From contig NZ_JBIQWA010000005.1 in NCBI RefSeq assembly GCF_046591575.1, positions 310,001 through 374,000 on the forward strand: a DNA stretch of 64,000 nt, given 5' to 3'. Positions 53,652 through 61,993 of this stretch are shown in pieces (within the stretch, counting starts at the first letter, position 1; each line of letters starts with the position of its first letter). Position numbers and translations under genes: made by a program. Source of the stretch: Marivita sp046591575 (GTDB taxonomy: Bacteria; Pseudomonadota; Alphaproteobacteria; Rhodobacterales; Rhodobacteraceae). The notes under the pieces are model-generated. The model searched no databases and was not told the DNA's origin. It saw nothing but the letters and a program-made list of their open reading frames with translations.

Positions 53652-54332
53652 ATGACATTCGACCGATCGGTAAAAATCGCCCCCTCCATTCTAGCCGCTG
53701 ATTTCGCCAATTTCGGGGCCGAGATCGAAGCCGTCGAGTCGCAGGGGGCCGACTGGATTCACGTCGATGTGATGGACGGGCATTTCGTGCCGAACATCAC
53801 TTTCGGGCCAGCCATGTGCGCAGCCATTCGTCCCCACATTAAAACAGTGATGGACGTTCATCTGATGATTGCACCGGTCGATCCTTATATCGAGGCGTTT
53901 GCCGAAGCAGGCGCAGATGTGATCACCGCCCATGTCGAAGCTGGCCCGCATATCCACCGCACGCTTCAGGCAATCCGGGCATCGGGAGCCAAAGCTGGTC
54001 TGGCTTTGAACCCCGGCACCCCCGTCGAAGCCGCCGCACCCGTGCTTGACTTGGTCGATTTGATCTGCGTGATGACAGTAAACCCCGGTTTTGGCGGGCA
54101 AAAGTTCATCCATTCCTGCGTTCAGAAAGTGACCGAGCTGCGTGAAATGATCGGCGACCGCGATGTGCATATAGAGGTTGACGGCGGTGTTGATCCAACC
54201 ACGGCACCTTTGGTCCGCGCGGCAGGTGCGGATGTGCTTGTTGCGGGATCTGCTGCATTCAAAGGCGGGTCCGTGTCCAACCCTGGGCCCTATGGAGAGA
54301 ACATCAAAGCAATCCGAGCGGCGGCAGGATAG
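53652..54332 (+). CDS. rpe: Ribulose-phosphate 3-epimerase
   Basis: The 226-residue TIM-barrel enzyme interconverts ribulose-5-phosphate and xylulose-5-phosphate. It has SILAADFANFGAEIEAVE, the metal-binding HVDVMDGHFVPNITFGP, and VMTVNPGFGGQKFI signatures. AGGAG lies 7 bases before the ATG at 53652, 23 bases after the GhrA-like gene. Confidence 0.97.
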   Translation: MTFDRSVKIAPSILAADFANFGAEIEAVESQGADWIHVDVMDGHFVPNITFGPAMCAAIRPHIKTVMDVHLMIAPVDPYIEAFAEAGADVITAHVEAGPHIHRTLQAIRASGAKAGLALNPGTPVEAAAPVLDLVDLICVMTVNPGFGGQKFIHSCVQKVTELREMIGDRDVHIEVDGGVDPTTAPLVRAAGADVLVAGSAAFKGGSVSNPGPYGENIKAIRAAAG

Positions 54333-54421
54333 CATAGCACGCGGCTTTACACTTTGACCGCATTCTGAGCTGTTTGATCCTTTTGCGGCCATGCCTGACC
54401 GGCTACGTGTTGAGCCCAGTC

Positions 54422-56056
54422 TCAAACGTCGTTGGGCAGTTTATATTCTGCAAATTGTTTTCGCAGCGTCAGCTTTGACACCTTGCCCGTTGCGGTCAAA
54501 GGCAACGCGTCAACACGCAAAACATCGTCAGGCAGCTGCCATTTGGCAAAATGCGGTGACATCAATGTGTGGAATTCCGACAATTCAGGATGTGTGTTCT
54601 CTTTCGGCTGCACCACCAGAACCGGGCGTTCGCCCCATTTCGGATGCGGAATCGCGATCACTGCGCAATTCACGACATCCGGATGCGACATCGCGATGTT
54701 TTCAAGATCAATGGAACTGATCCACTCGCCGCCGGACTTTACCAAATCCTTAAGCCGATCCTGCACCGACAGAAACCCGTCAGGCGAAAGACTGGCGACA
54801 TCTCCGGTGCCAAACCAGCCCTCGGCGTCCATGGCCTCTGCTGTTGCCTCGTGATTGTTAAAATACCCAGAGATGACGCCATTGCCCCGCACATAAAGCT
54901 CTCCAACCGCCTCGCCATCATGCGGCAAGCTCTGCCCGTTTTCATCAACGATCTTAAGATCAACACCGAACATGCGCCGCCCCTGCAGGGCCTTTCGCGC
55001 CATGCGATCCTTGAAAGGGGCATCCTGCATGTTGATGGAAAGCTGGCCGGTGGTGCCAACCGGGCTCATCTCGGTCATGCCCCACGCGTGACAGACATCA
55101 ATACCCGCGTTTTCAAAGAACTCGATCATACTGCGTGGCGCGGCAGACCCGCCGATGACCACCTGATCCAGATCAGCGGGCGGTGCGCCGCGGGCCTCGA
55201 TCTCCGCGCGCAGTCCCAGCCAGACGGTCGGCACGCCCCAGCTTGCCGTCACCTTTTCCGACTCCATCAAAGTATACAGCGACGCGCCATCCAGTTTGCC
55301 ACCGGGCATGATAAGGGACGCCCCGACAATGGGCGCGGCATAGGGCATGCCCCAGGAATTGACATGAAACATCGGAACCACCGGCAACAGACGCGCCCCT
55401 TCATGCAAGGAACGCGGCAAAGTCACTGCAACAAAAAGCGCATGTAACACAGTCGAACGATGCGAATAGAGCGACCCTTTGGGGTGCCCTGTCGTTCCAG
55501 AGGTGTAACACAACCCGGCTGCGGTATCTTCCGGCAGATCAGGCCAAGGATAGATCGTATTCTTCGGCGCAAGCAGGTCTTCATAGCAGAGCAGATCAAG
55601 CGCACTGTCCGGCATATGGGCCGCATCGGTCAACGCAATCAGCTTCAGATCAGGCGGCAAGTCATCCTTCAGCGCCTCCAAAAGAGGGACAAACGTGATA
55701 TCCACAAACAGGGCAACATCCCCCGCGTGGTCAAGAATGTAGATCATCTGCTCGGCGGACAGGCGCGGATTGATCGTATGACAAACCGCACCAAATCCCG
55801 AAACGCCGTAGTAAAGCTCGAAATGGCGGTGTCCATTCCACGCCAATGTTGCAACGCGGTCGCCGTGGCATACGCCCAAAGCAGCCAACGCATGCGCGAG
55901 CTGACCGGTCCGGGCAAAGGTTTCACGATAAGATTGGCGGTGAATGTCACCCTCGGTCCGGACCGAGACAATCTCTGCGTCGCCATGAATCTCGGATGCA
56001 TATTGCAGCAATTCGATAATGGCCAAGGGGCGGTTCATCATCATTCCGCGCATCAA
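54422..56056 (-). CDS. Acyl-CoA synthetase, DmdB/FadD-like
   Basis: The 544-residue AMP-forming ligase activates a carboxylic acid with ATP and CoA. It has YTSGTTGHPKGSLYSHRST (P-loop A3), GMTEMSPVGTTG (A5), GWFGTGDVASLSPDGFLSVQDRLKDLVKSGGEW (A7/A8) and a C-terminal catalytic lysine in LTATGKVSKLTLRKQ (A10). From memory it resembles roseobacterial 3-methylmercaptopropionyl-CoA ligase (DmdB), but medium- or long-chain fatty acids are equally possible. The ATG at 56056 follows GGGAGG. It is divergent from an oxidoreductase. Confidence 0.88.
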   Translation of the reverse strand: MMRGMMMNRPLAIIELLQYASEIHGDAEIVSVRTEGDIHRQSYRETFARTGQLAHALAALGVCHGDRVATLAWNGHRHFELYYGVSGFGAVCHTINPRLSAEQMIYILDHAGDVALFVDITFVPLLEALKDDLPPDLKLIALTDAAHMPDSALDLLCYEDLLAPKNTIYPWPDLPEDTAAGLCYTSGTTGHPKGSLYSHRSTVLHALFVAVTLPRSLHEGARLLPVVPMFHVNSWGMPYAAPIVGASLIMPGGKLDGASLYTLMESEKVTASWGVPTVWLGLRAEIEARGAPPADLDQVVIGGSAAPRSMIEFFENAGIDVCHAWGMTEMSPVGTTGQLSINMQDAPFKDRMARKALQGRRMFGVDLKIVDENGQSLPHDGEAVGELYVRGNGVISGYFNNHEATAEAMDAEGWFGTGDVASLSPDGFLSVQDRLKDLVKSGGEWISSIDLENIAMSHPDVVNCAVIAIPHPKWGERPVLVVQPKENTHPELSEFHTLMSPHFAKWQLPDDVLRVDALPLTATGKVSKLTLRKQFAEYKLPNDV

Positions 56057-56146
56057 GCCCTCCCTTGCCTTCTGCCGCTCTGTTTCCGATACATTGAGTA
56101 CCCAACTCACGACACGCAAGCTTTAACGCGCAAGAGAGGTCCCATC

Positions 56147-57166
56147 ATGTCCGCAACCATGTCCCGCATTACGTTGGCACGTCGCCCGGACGGAAGCCCC
56201 GTGCCCGAGGATTTCAAACTCGAAAACGCCCCCCTTCCAAGCCCTGAACAGGGGGATGTTCTGATCGAAGTGACCCACCTGTCACTTGACCCTTACATGC
56301 GCGGACGCATGGACGACGTCAAAAGCTATGCCCCCTCCGTGGACATCGGTGGCACAATGACCGGCCAGGGGGTTGGTCGCGTCCTGGAGAGCCGGGCGGA
56401 TGGGATCACAAAAGGCGACATCGTGACCGGGATGACGGGCTGGGCCAGCCACGCTTGCCTGCCCGCGTCAGACATCCGCAGACTCGACGCCGATTTACCG
56501 CCGTCAACCGCGTTGGGCGTTTTGGGAATGCCGGGACTGACCGGCTGGGTGGGTTTGCACAAATACGGTCGCCCGCAAAAAGGCGAAACGCTTGTTGTGG
56601 GGGCCGCGACCGGCCCTGTCGGGTCGATGGTTGGCCAGCTTGCCAAAAGCATGGGCCTGCGCACGATTGCAATCGCGGGCGGCGAAGAAAAGTGCAGATT
56701 GGCGACCGAAACATTCGGTTTCGATGCCGCCATTGATCACCGGGCGCATAAAGACGCCAAGTCCCTGCGCGAGGCCATCGCAAAGGCGGCTCCTGACGGT
56801 GTCGACATTTATTGGGAAAACGTGGCGGGCAAACTGTTAGAGGCTGTTTTGCCCCTGATGAACGTCCATGGGCGCATTCCGGTGTGTGGTATGATCGCGT
56901 GGTATGGAGGCGACAACATCGCCGACACCAATCAGCTTCCCAGCCTGTGGCGCAGCGTGCTTGTCAAACGCCTTCATGTTTCGGGATTTATCATCTTCGA
57001 CCATTGGAACGAATACCCTGCCTTTCTGGCTGATGTTGGACCCAAAGTGGCGTCAGGTGACATCGCTTATCTGGAAGACGTGGCAGAGGGGCTAAAGAAC
57101 ATGCCGCAGACGTTCATCGAAATGCTGAAAGGCGGTAATGTCGGCAAGCAGATCGTAAAACTTTAG
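56147..57166 (+). CDS. NADP-dependent MDR-family oxidoreductase (PTGR/CurA-like)
   Basis: The 339-residue zinc-free medium-chain dehydrogenase reduces activated double bonds with NADPH. It begins MSRITLARRPDGSPVPEDF and contains LSLDPYMRGRM (family motif), VVGAATGPVGSMVGQLAKSMGLRTIAIAGG (nucleotide binding) and YWENVAGKLLEAVLPLMN. The AGAGG sequence precedes the ATG at 56147. The divergent acyl-CoA ligase suggests that the two handle related substrates. Its stop overlaps the convergent helicase stop. Confidence 0.92.
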   Translation: MSATMSRITLARRPDGSPVPEDFKLENAPLPSPEQGDVLIEVTHLSLDPYMRGRMDDVKSYAPSVDIGGTMTGQGVGRVLESRADGITKGDIVTGMTGWASHACLPASDIRRLDADLPPSTALGVLGMPGLTGWVGLHKYGRPQKGETLVVGAATGPVGSMVGQLAKSMGLRTIAIAGGEEKCRLATETFGFDAAIDHRAHKDAKSLREAIAKAAPDGVDIYWENVAGKLLEAVLPLMNVHGRIPVCGMIAWYGGDNIADTNQLPSLWRSVLVKRLHVSGFIIFDHWNEYPAFLADVGPKVASGDIAYLEDVAEGLKNMPQTFIEMLKGGNVGKQIVKL

Positions 57167-58695
57167 ACGTCGGCTTCCATTTCCAAAGCCAACGGTGCGG
57201 CAGGTGATGCCCGCAAATCGTCTATTTGCAACGGTCCGGTGGGTTTGGACAAACGATTGCGCACCACCCAGTGCAACCGCGTGGCAGCGCGTGTGATCGC
57301 CACATAGGCCAAACGTTTCCAAAGCGGCTGACCCGCTTCGACCCGACCCATACGGGCTGCTGCGTATAGGTCGGGTGCAAACACTTGAACCTCGTCCCAT
57401 TGCGACCCCTGCGCTTTGTGGATTGTGACAGCCGCGCCATGCAGAAACGTGGCACCCATGCGGGCGGCAAACGGGATGAACGGCTCTTCTTCGTCCGGCT
57501 TTTCAATCTTTACAATCGACGCGGCAGACACTTGCGGATCTTCCGCCCCCATCACGTGCAGCCGAGAAAATCCGGGTTTGCGACCGGGTCCAAGATACAC
57601 AACCTGAGCGCCCTTGATCAGACCACGCGCTTCCAGATCGAGCCGTTTCTTGCGGTGCTTCATCGGAAGTTCAATGCCATCGCAGATCAGCGGCTCACCT
57701 TCCAAAAGCTCTGTTTCCGGCGCGCCATGGACATTTCGAAAGGCATGAATCAGCCTGATGCGCGTCGCGTTGCGCCAAACCAAAACCGGAGACCGCGCCA
57801 TCAGATCGACTTCGACCCGCTGCCCCCAGACAACACGATCATCCGTGCGAGCGACATCTTCGATCATGCGCTCAAAACTCTCGAATTCGAGGGCCGGATC
57901 GGCCAGAGCATGGGCCAGATCAAGGATCGGATTGTCGGCGTCTTGTCGGTGAATGCGGCTCAGATGCATCACTTGCGACGGGGCCAATGTGTCAAAAACC
58001 ATCTTGCCTGATTGGTTCACCGGAGCCAGCTGCGCTGGATCACCAAACAGCAAAAGATGCGGAAATATTTCTCGCAGATCGTCAACCTGACGCTCGTCGA
58101 GCATCGACGCTTCGTCAACAAAGCCGATATCGAGCGGGTCTTCGCGTCGCTTCCAGCCCGTGATGAAATCTGATCCTCGCAAACCGGCGGCCGCCAAAGC
58201 CGCTGGAATCGACGTATGATTTTCATAAGAGACCTGCGCCCGGTTCAAAGCATCTTCCGTCAGGCCATCAATCTCGGGCTTTTCGCCATTGCCCATCAGC
58301 CATTCTGCAATCCGTTCATATTCCGGATCGTAAACCGGCGTGTACAAGATACGATGAATTGTGGTGGCCGGCACACCGCGCATTCGCAGAACGCTGGCGG
58401 CTTTGTTGGTGGGCGCAAGCACCGCCAATGTCCGCCGATCCTTGCGACGGCGACCTTCATAATCGCCAGACACCACATCCACACCGACTGCTTGTAAGCT
58501 CTTGCACAGCTCGGCCAGAAGAAGTGTCTTGCCTGACCCGGCCTTACCGGTGATCGCCATAACCGTGGCCTTACCATCCCGTGGTGGATGCAAGAGGTTG
58601 TTTTCCAGATCGACACCCGCCCCACGCAGCATATCTGCCACGTGATCATGTGCTGCGGCCTGATCTTCAGAATATGTGAGTGCCTGTGTCGTCAT
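57163..58695 (-). CDS. Superfamily 1 (RecD2-like) DNA helicase
   Basis: The 510-residue helicase has Walker A GKAGSGKTLL near residue 52, a Q-motif-like N-terminus (LTYSEDQAAAHDHVADML), Walker B DEAS (GFVDEASMLD) and motif III GDPAQLAPVNQ. A C-terminal motif YVAITRAATRLHW and HGAAVTIHKAQGSQW are also present. It lacks the N-terminal domain of RecD2, so it is a stand-alone short form. A role in repair or replication is likely but not shown by context. Confidence 0.9.
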   Translation of the reverse strand: MTTQALTYSEDQAAAHDHVADMLRGAGVDLENNLLHPPRDGKATVMAITGKAGSGKTLLLAELCKSLQAVGVDVVSGDYEGRRRKDRRTLAVLAPTNKAASVLRMRGVPATTIHRILYTPVYDPEYERIAEWLMGNGEKPEIDGLTEDALNRAQVSYENHTSIPAALAAAGLRGSDFITGWKRREDPLDIGFVDEASMLDERQVDDLREIFPHLLLFGDPAQLAPVNQSGKMVFDTLAPSQVMHLSRIHRQDADNPILDLAHALADPALEFESFERMIEDVARTDDRVVWGQRVEVDLMARSPVLVWRNATRIRLIHAFRNVHGAPETELLEGEPLICDGIELPMKHRKKRLDLEARGLIKGAQVVYLGPGRKPGFSRLHVMGAEDPQVSAASIVKIEKPDEEEPFIPFAARMGATFLHGAAVTIHKAQGSQWDEVQVFAPDLYAAARMGRVEAGQPLWKRLAYVAITRAATRLHWVVRNRLSKPTGPLQIDDLRASPAAPLALEMEADV

Positions 58696-58733
58696 GCCCG
58701 GACCCTATAGGCCCGAGCCAGCAGGCACCAGCG

Positions 58734-59372
58734 TCAGGCGACATTCTGAAAGGCTTGTTCGGTGTGATTTCCAAAAGCTGTTTCAAACCAGTCGCGGGAT
58801 GCAGCCAGCGAAACGCCCGCAACACGAGATACTTGCTTTTGCGCCGCTGTTGAGAATTCCCAGAGCCCGACGCTGATGGCGCTTCTGCCGGTGCCCTGTG
58901 TGCCCAGCACGTCTGGCGCGGCCCCGATCCGATTGTAAATACGAACCATGCGTGCGTCGAAGACCCCCACAAAATGTTCAACACCAAACGCTTGCATGAT
59001 TTCGCCTCCGGCCAGCATCAGAGCAGCGGCAGTACCCTGCTCGGTCTGTCGCGACAGGCAAAAGCGGGTGCATTCCCAAATCAGGGGGCTTTGAATGGGA
59101 ACACCATCTGTCAACTGCAGGAAATGTTCATTCACCATCGTTCGGCCAGTTGTCGGCAAAAAGCGCATTGATCCGCCATGGGTGCCATCGGCTTTTTCCC
59201 AGATCACGTAAAGCGGATTTAGATCATCATAAGCGTCCCGTTCCTGACCATCGGGGCCCACGGTAACATCCCAACCCAGTCGCGTTTTGAATTGATCTGC
59301 GCGGTCCTCGAACATGGTGCGTGCGAGGCGCGGAAATTGGGCCAACTGGTCGGCATACAGATATCGAATCAC
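58734..59372 (-). CDS. luxI: Acyl-homoserine-lactone synthase (LuxI family)
   Basis: This autoinducer synthase transfers an acyl chain from acyl-ACP (or acyl-CoA) to S-adenosylmethionine to make an N-acyl-homoserine lactone. Starting at the GTG 59372 (VIRYLYADQLAQFP), the invariant residues R24, F28 and W34 fall at their family positions. A strong GGAGG lies 8 bases before the GTG, inside the longer ATG frame at 59387. The rest has the expected EC-TRFCLS, motif GEIMQAFGVEHFVGVFDARMVRIYNRIG and C-terminal domain, 212 residues in total. Which acyl chain it uses cannot be deduced. Confidence 0.95.
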   Translation of the reverse strand: MIRYLYADQLAQFPRLARTMFEDRADQFKTRLGWDVTVGPDGQERDAYDDLNPLYVIWEKADGTHGGSMRFLPTTGRTMVNEHFLQLTDGVPIQSPLIWECTRFCLSRQTEQGTAAALMLAGGEIMQAFGVEHFVGVFDARMVRIYNRIGAAPDVLGTQGTGRSAISVGLWEFSTAAQKQVSRVAGVSLAASRDWFETAFGNHTEQAFQNVA

Positions 59373-59380
59373 TAGCAGTT

Positions 59381-59385
59381 CCTCC
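59381..59385 (-). promoter_or_regulatory. Ribosome-binding site defining the luxI GTG start
   Basis: GGAGG on the minus strand lies 8 bases before the GTG at 59372. It lies inside the codons of the longer ATG frame, so the ATG at 59387 is unlikely to be used. Confidence 0.75.
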
Positions 59386-59453
59386 ATTTGGGAGGAAAAC
59401 CTGCCGGTCAAATATGAATTGTTTCTTGCAGAACCGTTCGGTCGGTGTTGCGT

Positions 59454-59474
59454 CCAAAACAGTGTCGGTTTTGG
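59454..59474. promoter_or_regulatory. Candidate LuxR operator upstream of luxI
   Basis: Seven-base arms CCAAAAC and GTTTTGG are separated by seven bases, in the short gap between the luxR stop and luxI. The 21-bp overall size and dyad symmetry resemble a lux box. It could alternatively act as a weak luxR terminator, but no T tract follows. Confidence 0.5.
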
Positions 59475-59483
59475 AAACGATTC

Positions 59484-60212
59484 TTAAACCACTATCTGGC
59501 CACGCGACATCGCACGCGCAACAGCGTGAGTCGTATTCAAAGCACCCAGTTTGAATCGCGCACTTTCGATATAGACACGCAGCGTATGCTCTGAAATCGA
59601 CAAGGTGTCGGCCACTTGCGCACGACTATACCCAACCGCGAGAAGTGTCATTGTCTCGACTTCCCGAGGCGACAAAGGCTGCGTCGGTTCCGGTTTTCGA
59701 CCCGGTTCCAGGCGCAAAGCCGTTTGATTAAAATAATGCGCAAATAAGATCAGATCCCGGCGGTTCAGTTCGGTAAAACTAGCCCACTCCGCATCGTCGC
59801 AAGTATGACTGACTGTAAACAGCGCAAATTGTCCGTTCGGGCCCATGATCGGAATCGAAAATCCCTGATTGCCAATCCCATGGGCTATCGCATCTTTTCG
59901 GAACGCCCGCGCCGACTTGGTGGACCAGTCAAATCGTTTCCAGTCTACCGGATGAAAATGCTGGTAGCACCCCAGCACCACCGGATCGATCCTTAGATAG
60001 CCCTTTTCAAGATACCGAAGAACCCATTTCGGATCGTAGGTGCCGCAGCCATATTGCTCGCCATCACTCGACACCCAGTGATACACCATGTCGTCAACCG
60101 CATAGAGATCACGCAGCCACTCGATGGCGCTTTGCAATTCGTCAAGATGCTCTGCGCACTCCAACCGCGCTATCACATCGTCCAGTTGAGGTACTTTCTC
60201 CAAGAAGCCCAC
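59484..60212 (-). CDS. luxR: Acyl-homoserine-lactone-responsive regulator (LuxR family)
   Basis: The roughly 242-residue protein has an N-terminal autoinducer-binding domain (MVYHWVSSDGEQYGCGTYDPKWVLRYLEKGYLRIDPVV) with the family's conserved Trp/Tyr/Asp residues. The C-terminal GerE helix-turn-helix (LSPREVETMTLLAVGYSRAQVADTLSISEHTLRVYIESARFKLG) follows. I place the start at GTG 60212 after AAGGGA. In-frame ATGs at 60245 and 60269 lack a ribosome-binding site. It overlaps the preceding small ORF by 71 bases and lies upstream of luxI. Confidence 0.93.
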   Translation of the reverse strand: MGFLEKVPQLDDVIARLECAEHLDELQSAIEWLRDLYAVDDMVYHWVSSDGEQYGCGTYDPKWVLRYLEKGYLRIDPVVLGCYQHFHPVDWKRFDWSTKSARAFRKDAIAHGIGNQGFSIPIMGPNGQFALFTVSHTCDDAEWASFTELNRRDLILFAHYFNQTALRLEPGRKPEPTQPLSPREVETMTLLAVGYSRAQVADTLSISEHTLRVYIESARFKLGALNTTHAVARAMSRGQIVV

Positions 60213-60357
60213 GGTCCCGTCCCTTACCGTGCGACACAAGCTCATCCAGTGCGACCAGCTGGGTATCATCCAGCTTTGCGGCCAGCGCTTTCAGATCGTT
60301 TGCAAGTGCAAACGTCTTGAGATCTGTCAACACGTCTATAATCCAATCATGTCCCAA
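60142..60357 (-). CDS. Small protein overlapping luxR (possible regulatory ORF)
   Basis: A 71-residue frame with a TTG start (GHDWIIDVLTDLKTFALANDLKALAAKLDDTQLVALDELV) after AGGTGA. It ends inside luxR, so luxR translation may be coupled to it. The first 45 residues are helical and leucine/aspartate rich. From memory similar short proteins sit beside luxR in other roseobacters. The rest runs antisense in feel and may be a by-product of the luxR codons. A downstream GTG at 60333 is an alternative start. Confidence 0.55.
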   Translation of the reverse strand: MGHDWIIDVLTDLKTFALANDLKALAAKLDDTQLVALDELVSHGKGRDRGLLGESTSTGRCDSAVGVRRAS

Positions 60358-60376
60358 ATTACCGTCACCTATTGCT

Positions 60377-60394
60377 GGTTAATAGAAGGTTAAC
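60377..60394. promoter_or_regulatory. CtrA-type binding site upstream of the quorum-sensing genes
   Basis: GGTTAA-N5-GGTTAAC on the plus strand, which equals TTAA-N7-TTAAC, and the reverse complement also reads TTAA-N7-TTAAC. This is a full match to the CtrA consensus on both strands. It lies 20-37 bases before the TTG of the small ORF that leads into luxR. Confidence 0.7.
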
Positions 60395-60502
60395 ACAACC
60401 ATAACATGTGTAAAGACATCTGCATATTCCCTGAATCCCACTCCCCAGAAATAGCGAGGGATGTTGCGCCATGACACTGATTTGGCTGAGACACCCTTTA
60501 TC

Positions 60503-60536
60503 AAAAGAAAAAACCGCGGCCCTGACAGGACCGCGG
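60503..60536 (-). terminator. Intrinsic terminator of ccr
   Basis: A 9-base stem with one mismatch (CCGCGGCCC/GGACCGCGG, loop TGACA) is followed on the minus strand by a T-rich tract (TTTTTTCTTTTG). It lies 33 bases after the ccr stop. Confidence 0.85.
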
Positions 60537-60568
60537 GTGTCTTTTAACAGCCAATCGTAAGCGCTTGG

Positions 60569-61855
60569 TTACGATCCCGCAGCAAGCGCATCTTCGAATG
60601 TGCGCAAACCCGTGATCGGAGCCTGTACCAGAACCGCCATGTTGCCTGGCTTGTGTTCATTGCGCAGCATTTTGGTATGCGCTTGCGGGATCTCGTTCCA
60701 CGGGAACACTTCGGACATGCAAGGGTCCAAACGGCGCTCTACCATTAGTTGGTTGGCCGACGCGGCTTGCTTGAGATGTGCGAAATGCGATCCCTGCAAG
60801 CGCTTTTGGTGCATCCACATATACCGCACATCGAAGGTGCAGTTGAACCCAGTGGTCCCAGCGCAGATCACAACCATCCCGCCTTTTTTACAGACCAGTG
60901 TCGAAACCGGGAATGTCGATTCGCCCGGATGCTCGAACACCATATCGACATTCACCCCCTTGCCAGTGATGTCCCAAATGGCCTTGCCGAACTTGCGCGC
61001 TTCGGAAAACCACTCTTTATATTCGGGCGTATTCACCGTTGGCAGTTGCCCCCAGCATTTGAAATCCTTGCGGTTGATGACGCCTTTGGCCCCCATCGAC
61101 ATGACAAAATCGCGCTTGTCCTCGTCGGAAATCACACCAATTGCGTTCGCCCCTGCCGTATTGGCCAGCTGAATTGCATAAGAGCCAAGTCCACCGGACG
61201 CGCCCCATACAAGAACGTTTTGCCCCGGCTTCAACTCATGCGGCGCATGGCCGAACAACATCCGGTACGCCGTCGCCAGGGTCAGCGTGTAACAGGCGCT
61301 TTCTTCCCACGTCAGATGCTTGGGACGCGGCATCAGCTGCTGTGCTTGAACGCGGGTGAATTGCGAAAATGCGCCGTCCGGCGTTTCATAGCCCCAAATG
61401 CGCTGCGTTGGCGACATCATCGGATCGCCGCCGTTGCACTCTTCGTCGTCGCCGTCATCCTGATTGCAGTGAATCACAACCTCGTCACCGACCTTCCAGC
61501 GTTTGACCTTGTCACCGACTTTCCAAACGATACCCGCTGCGTCGGACCCAGCAATGTGGAAGGGCTGCTTGTGGCCGTCAAACGGGCTGATGGGTTGTCC
61601 AAGACCAGCCCATACACCATTGTAATTCACACCGGCCGCCATCACCAGAACCAGCACCTCGTGGCTGTCAATATCCCAGGTGTCGACAACCTCTACTTCG
61701 AAGGACTGGTCCGGTTCACCATGACGTTCGCGGCGGATGGCCCACGAATACATTTGCTTCGGGACATAGCCCAAAGGCGGCATTTCACCGATTTCGTACA
61801 AGTCTTTCTCCGGTGCGTCGTATTCCGCAATGCCCGTTTGTTGATCAAGAGCCAT
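60569..61855 (-). CDS. ccr: Crotonyl-CoA carboxylase/reductase
   Basis: The 428-residue MDR enzyme reduces crotonyl-CoA with NADPH and carboxylates it to ethylmalonyl-CoA, the committed step of the ethylmalonyl-CoA pathway. It has the Ccr N-terminus (APEKDLYEIGEMPPLGYVPKQMYSWAIRRERHGEP), the nucleotide-binding motif LVWGASGGLGSYAIQLANTAG and long insertions near 140 (CNQDDGDDEECNGGDPMMSPTQRIWGYETPDGAF). The ATG follows AAGGAGG. A terminator lies downstream. Confidence 0.97.
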   Translation of the reverse strand: MALDQQTGIAEYDAPEKDLYEIGEMPPLGYVPKQMYSWAIRRERHGEPDQSFEVEVVDTWDIDSHEVLVLVMAAGVNYNGVWAGLGQPISPFDGHKQPFHIAGSDAAGIVWKVGDKVKRWKVGDEVVIHCNQDDGDDEECNGGDPMMSPTQRIWGYETPDGAFSQFTRVQAQQLMPRPKHLTWEESACYTLTLATAYRMLFGHAPHELKPGQNVLVWGASGGLGSYAIQLANTAGANAIGVISDEDKRDFVMSMGAKGVINRKDFKCWGQLPTVNTPEYKEWFSEARKFGKAIWDITGKGVNVDMVFEHPGESTFPVSTLVCKKGGMVVICAGTTGFNCTFDVRYMWMHQKRLQGSHFAHLKQAASANQLMVERRLDPCMSEVFPWNEIPQAHTKMLRNEHKPGNMAVLVQAPITGLRTFEDALAAGS

Positions 61856-61993
61856 CGAAGCCTCCTTTAGGTCGAGTCAAATTGTGCCGCATTGCAGAAT
61901 CGCGGCGTCTAAAAGTGAAATATGGCTGATCTTGAAATTATGCAACAAGATTAAAGCAAATTTTGTAACTTTATGACCGTGCAGTCGCAGAAA

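Noticed and set aside
61856..61993. PhaR- or CcrR-like palindrome upstream of ccr
   Set aside because: The GCCGCATTGCAG sequence is only a partial match to published consensus patterns and lacks good symmetry.
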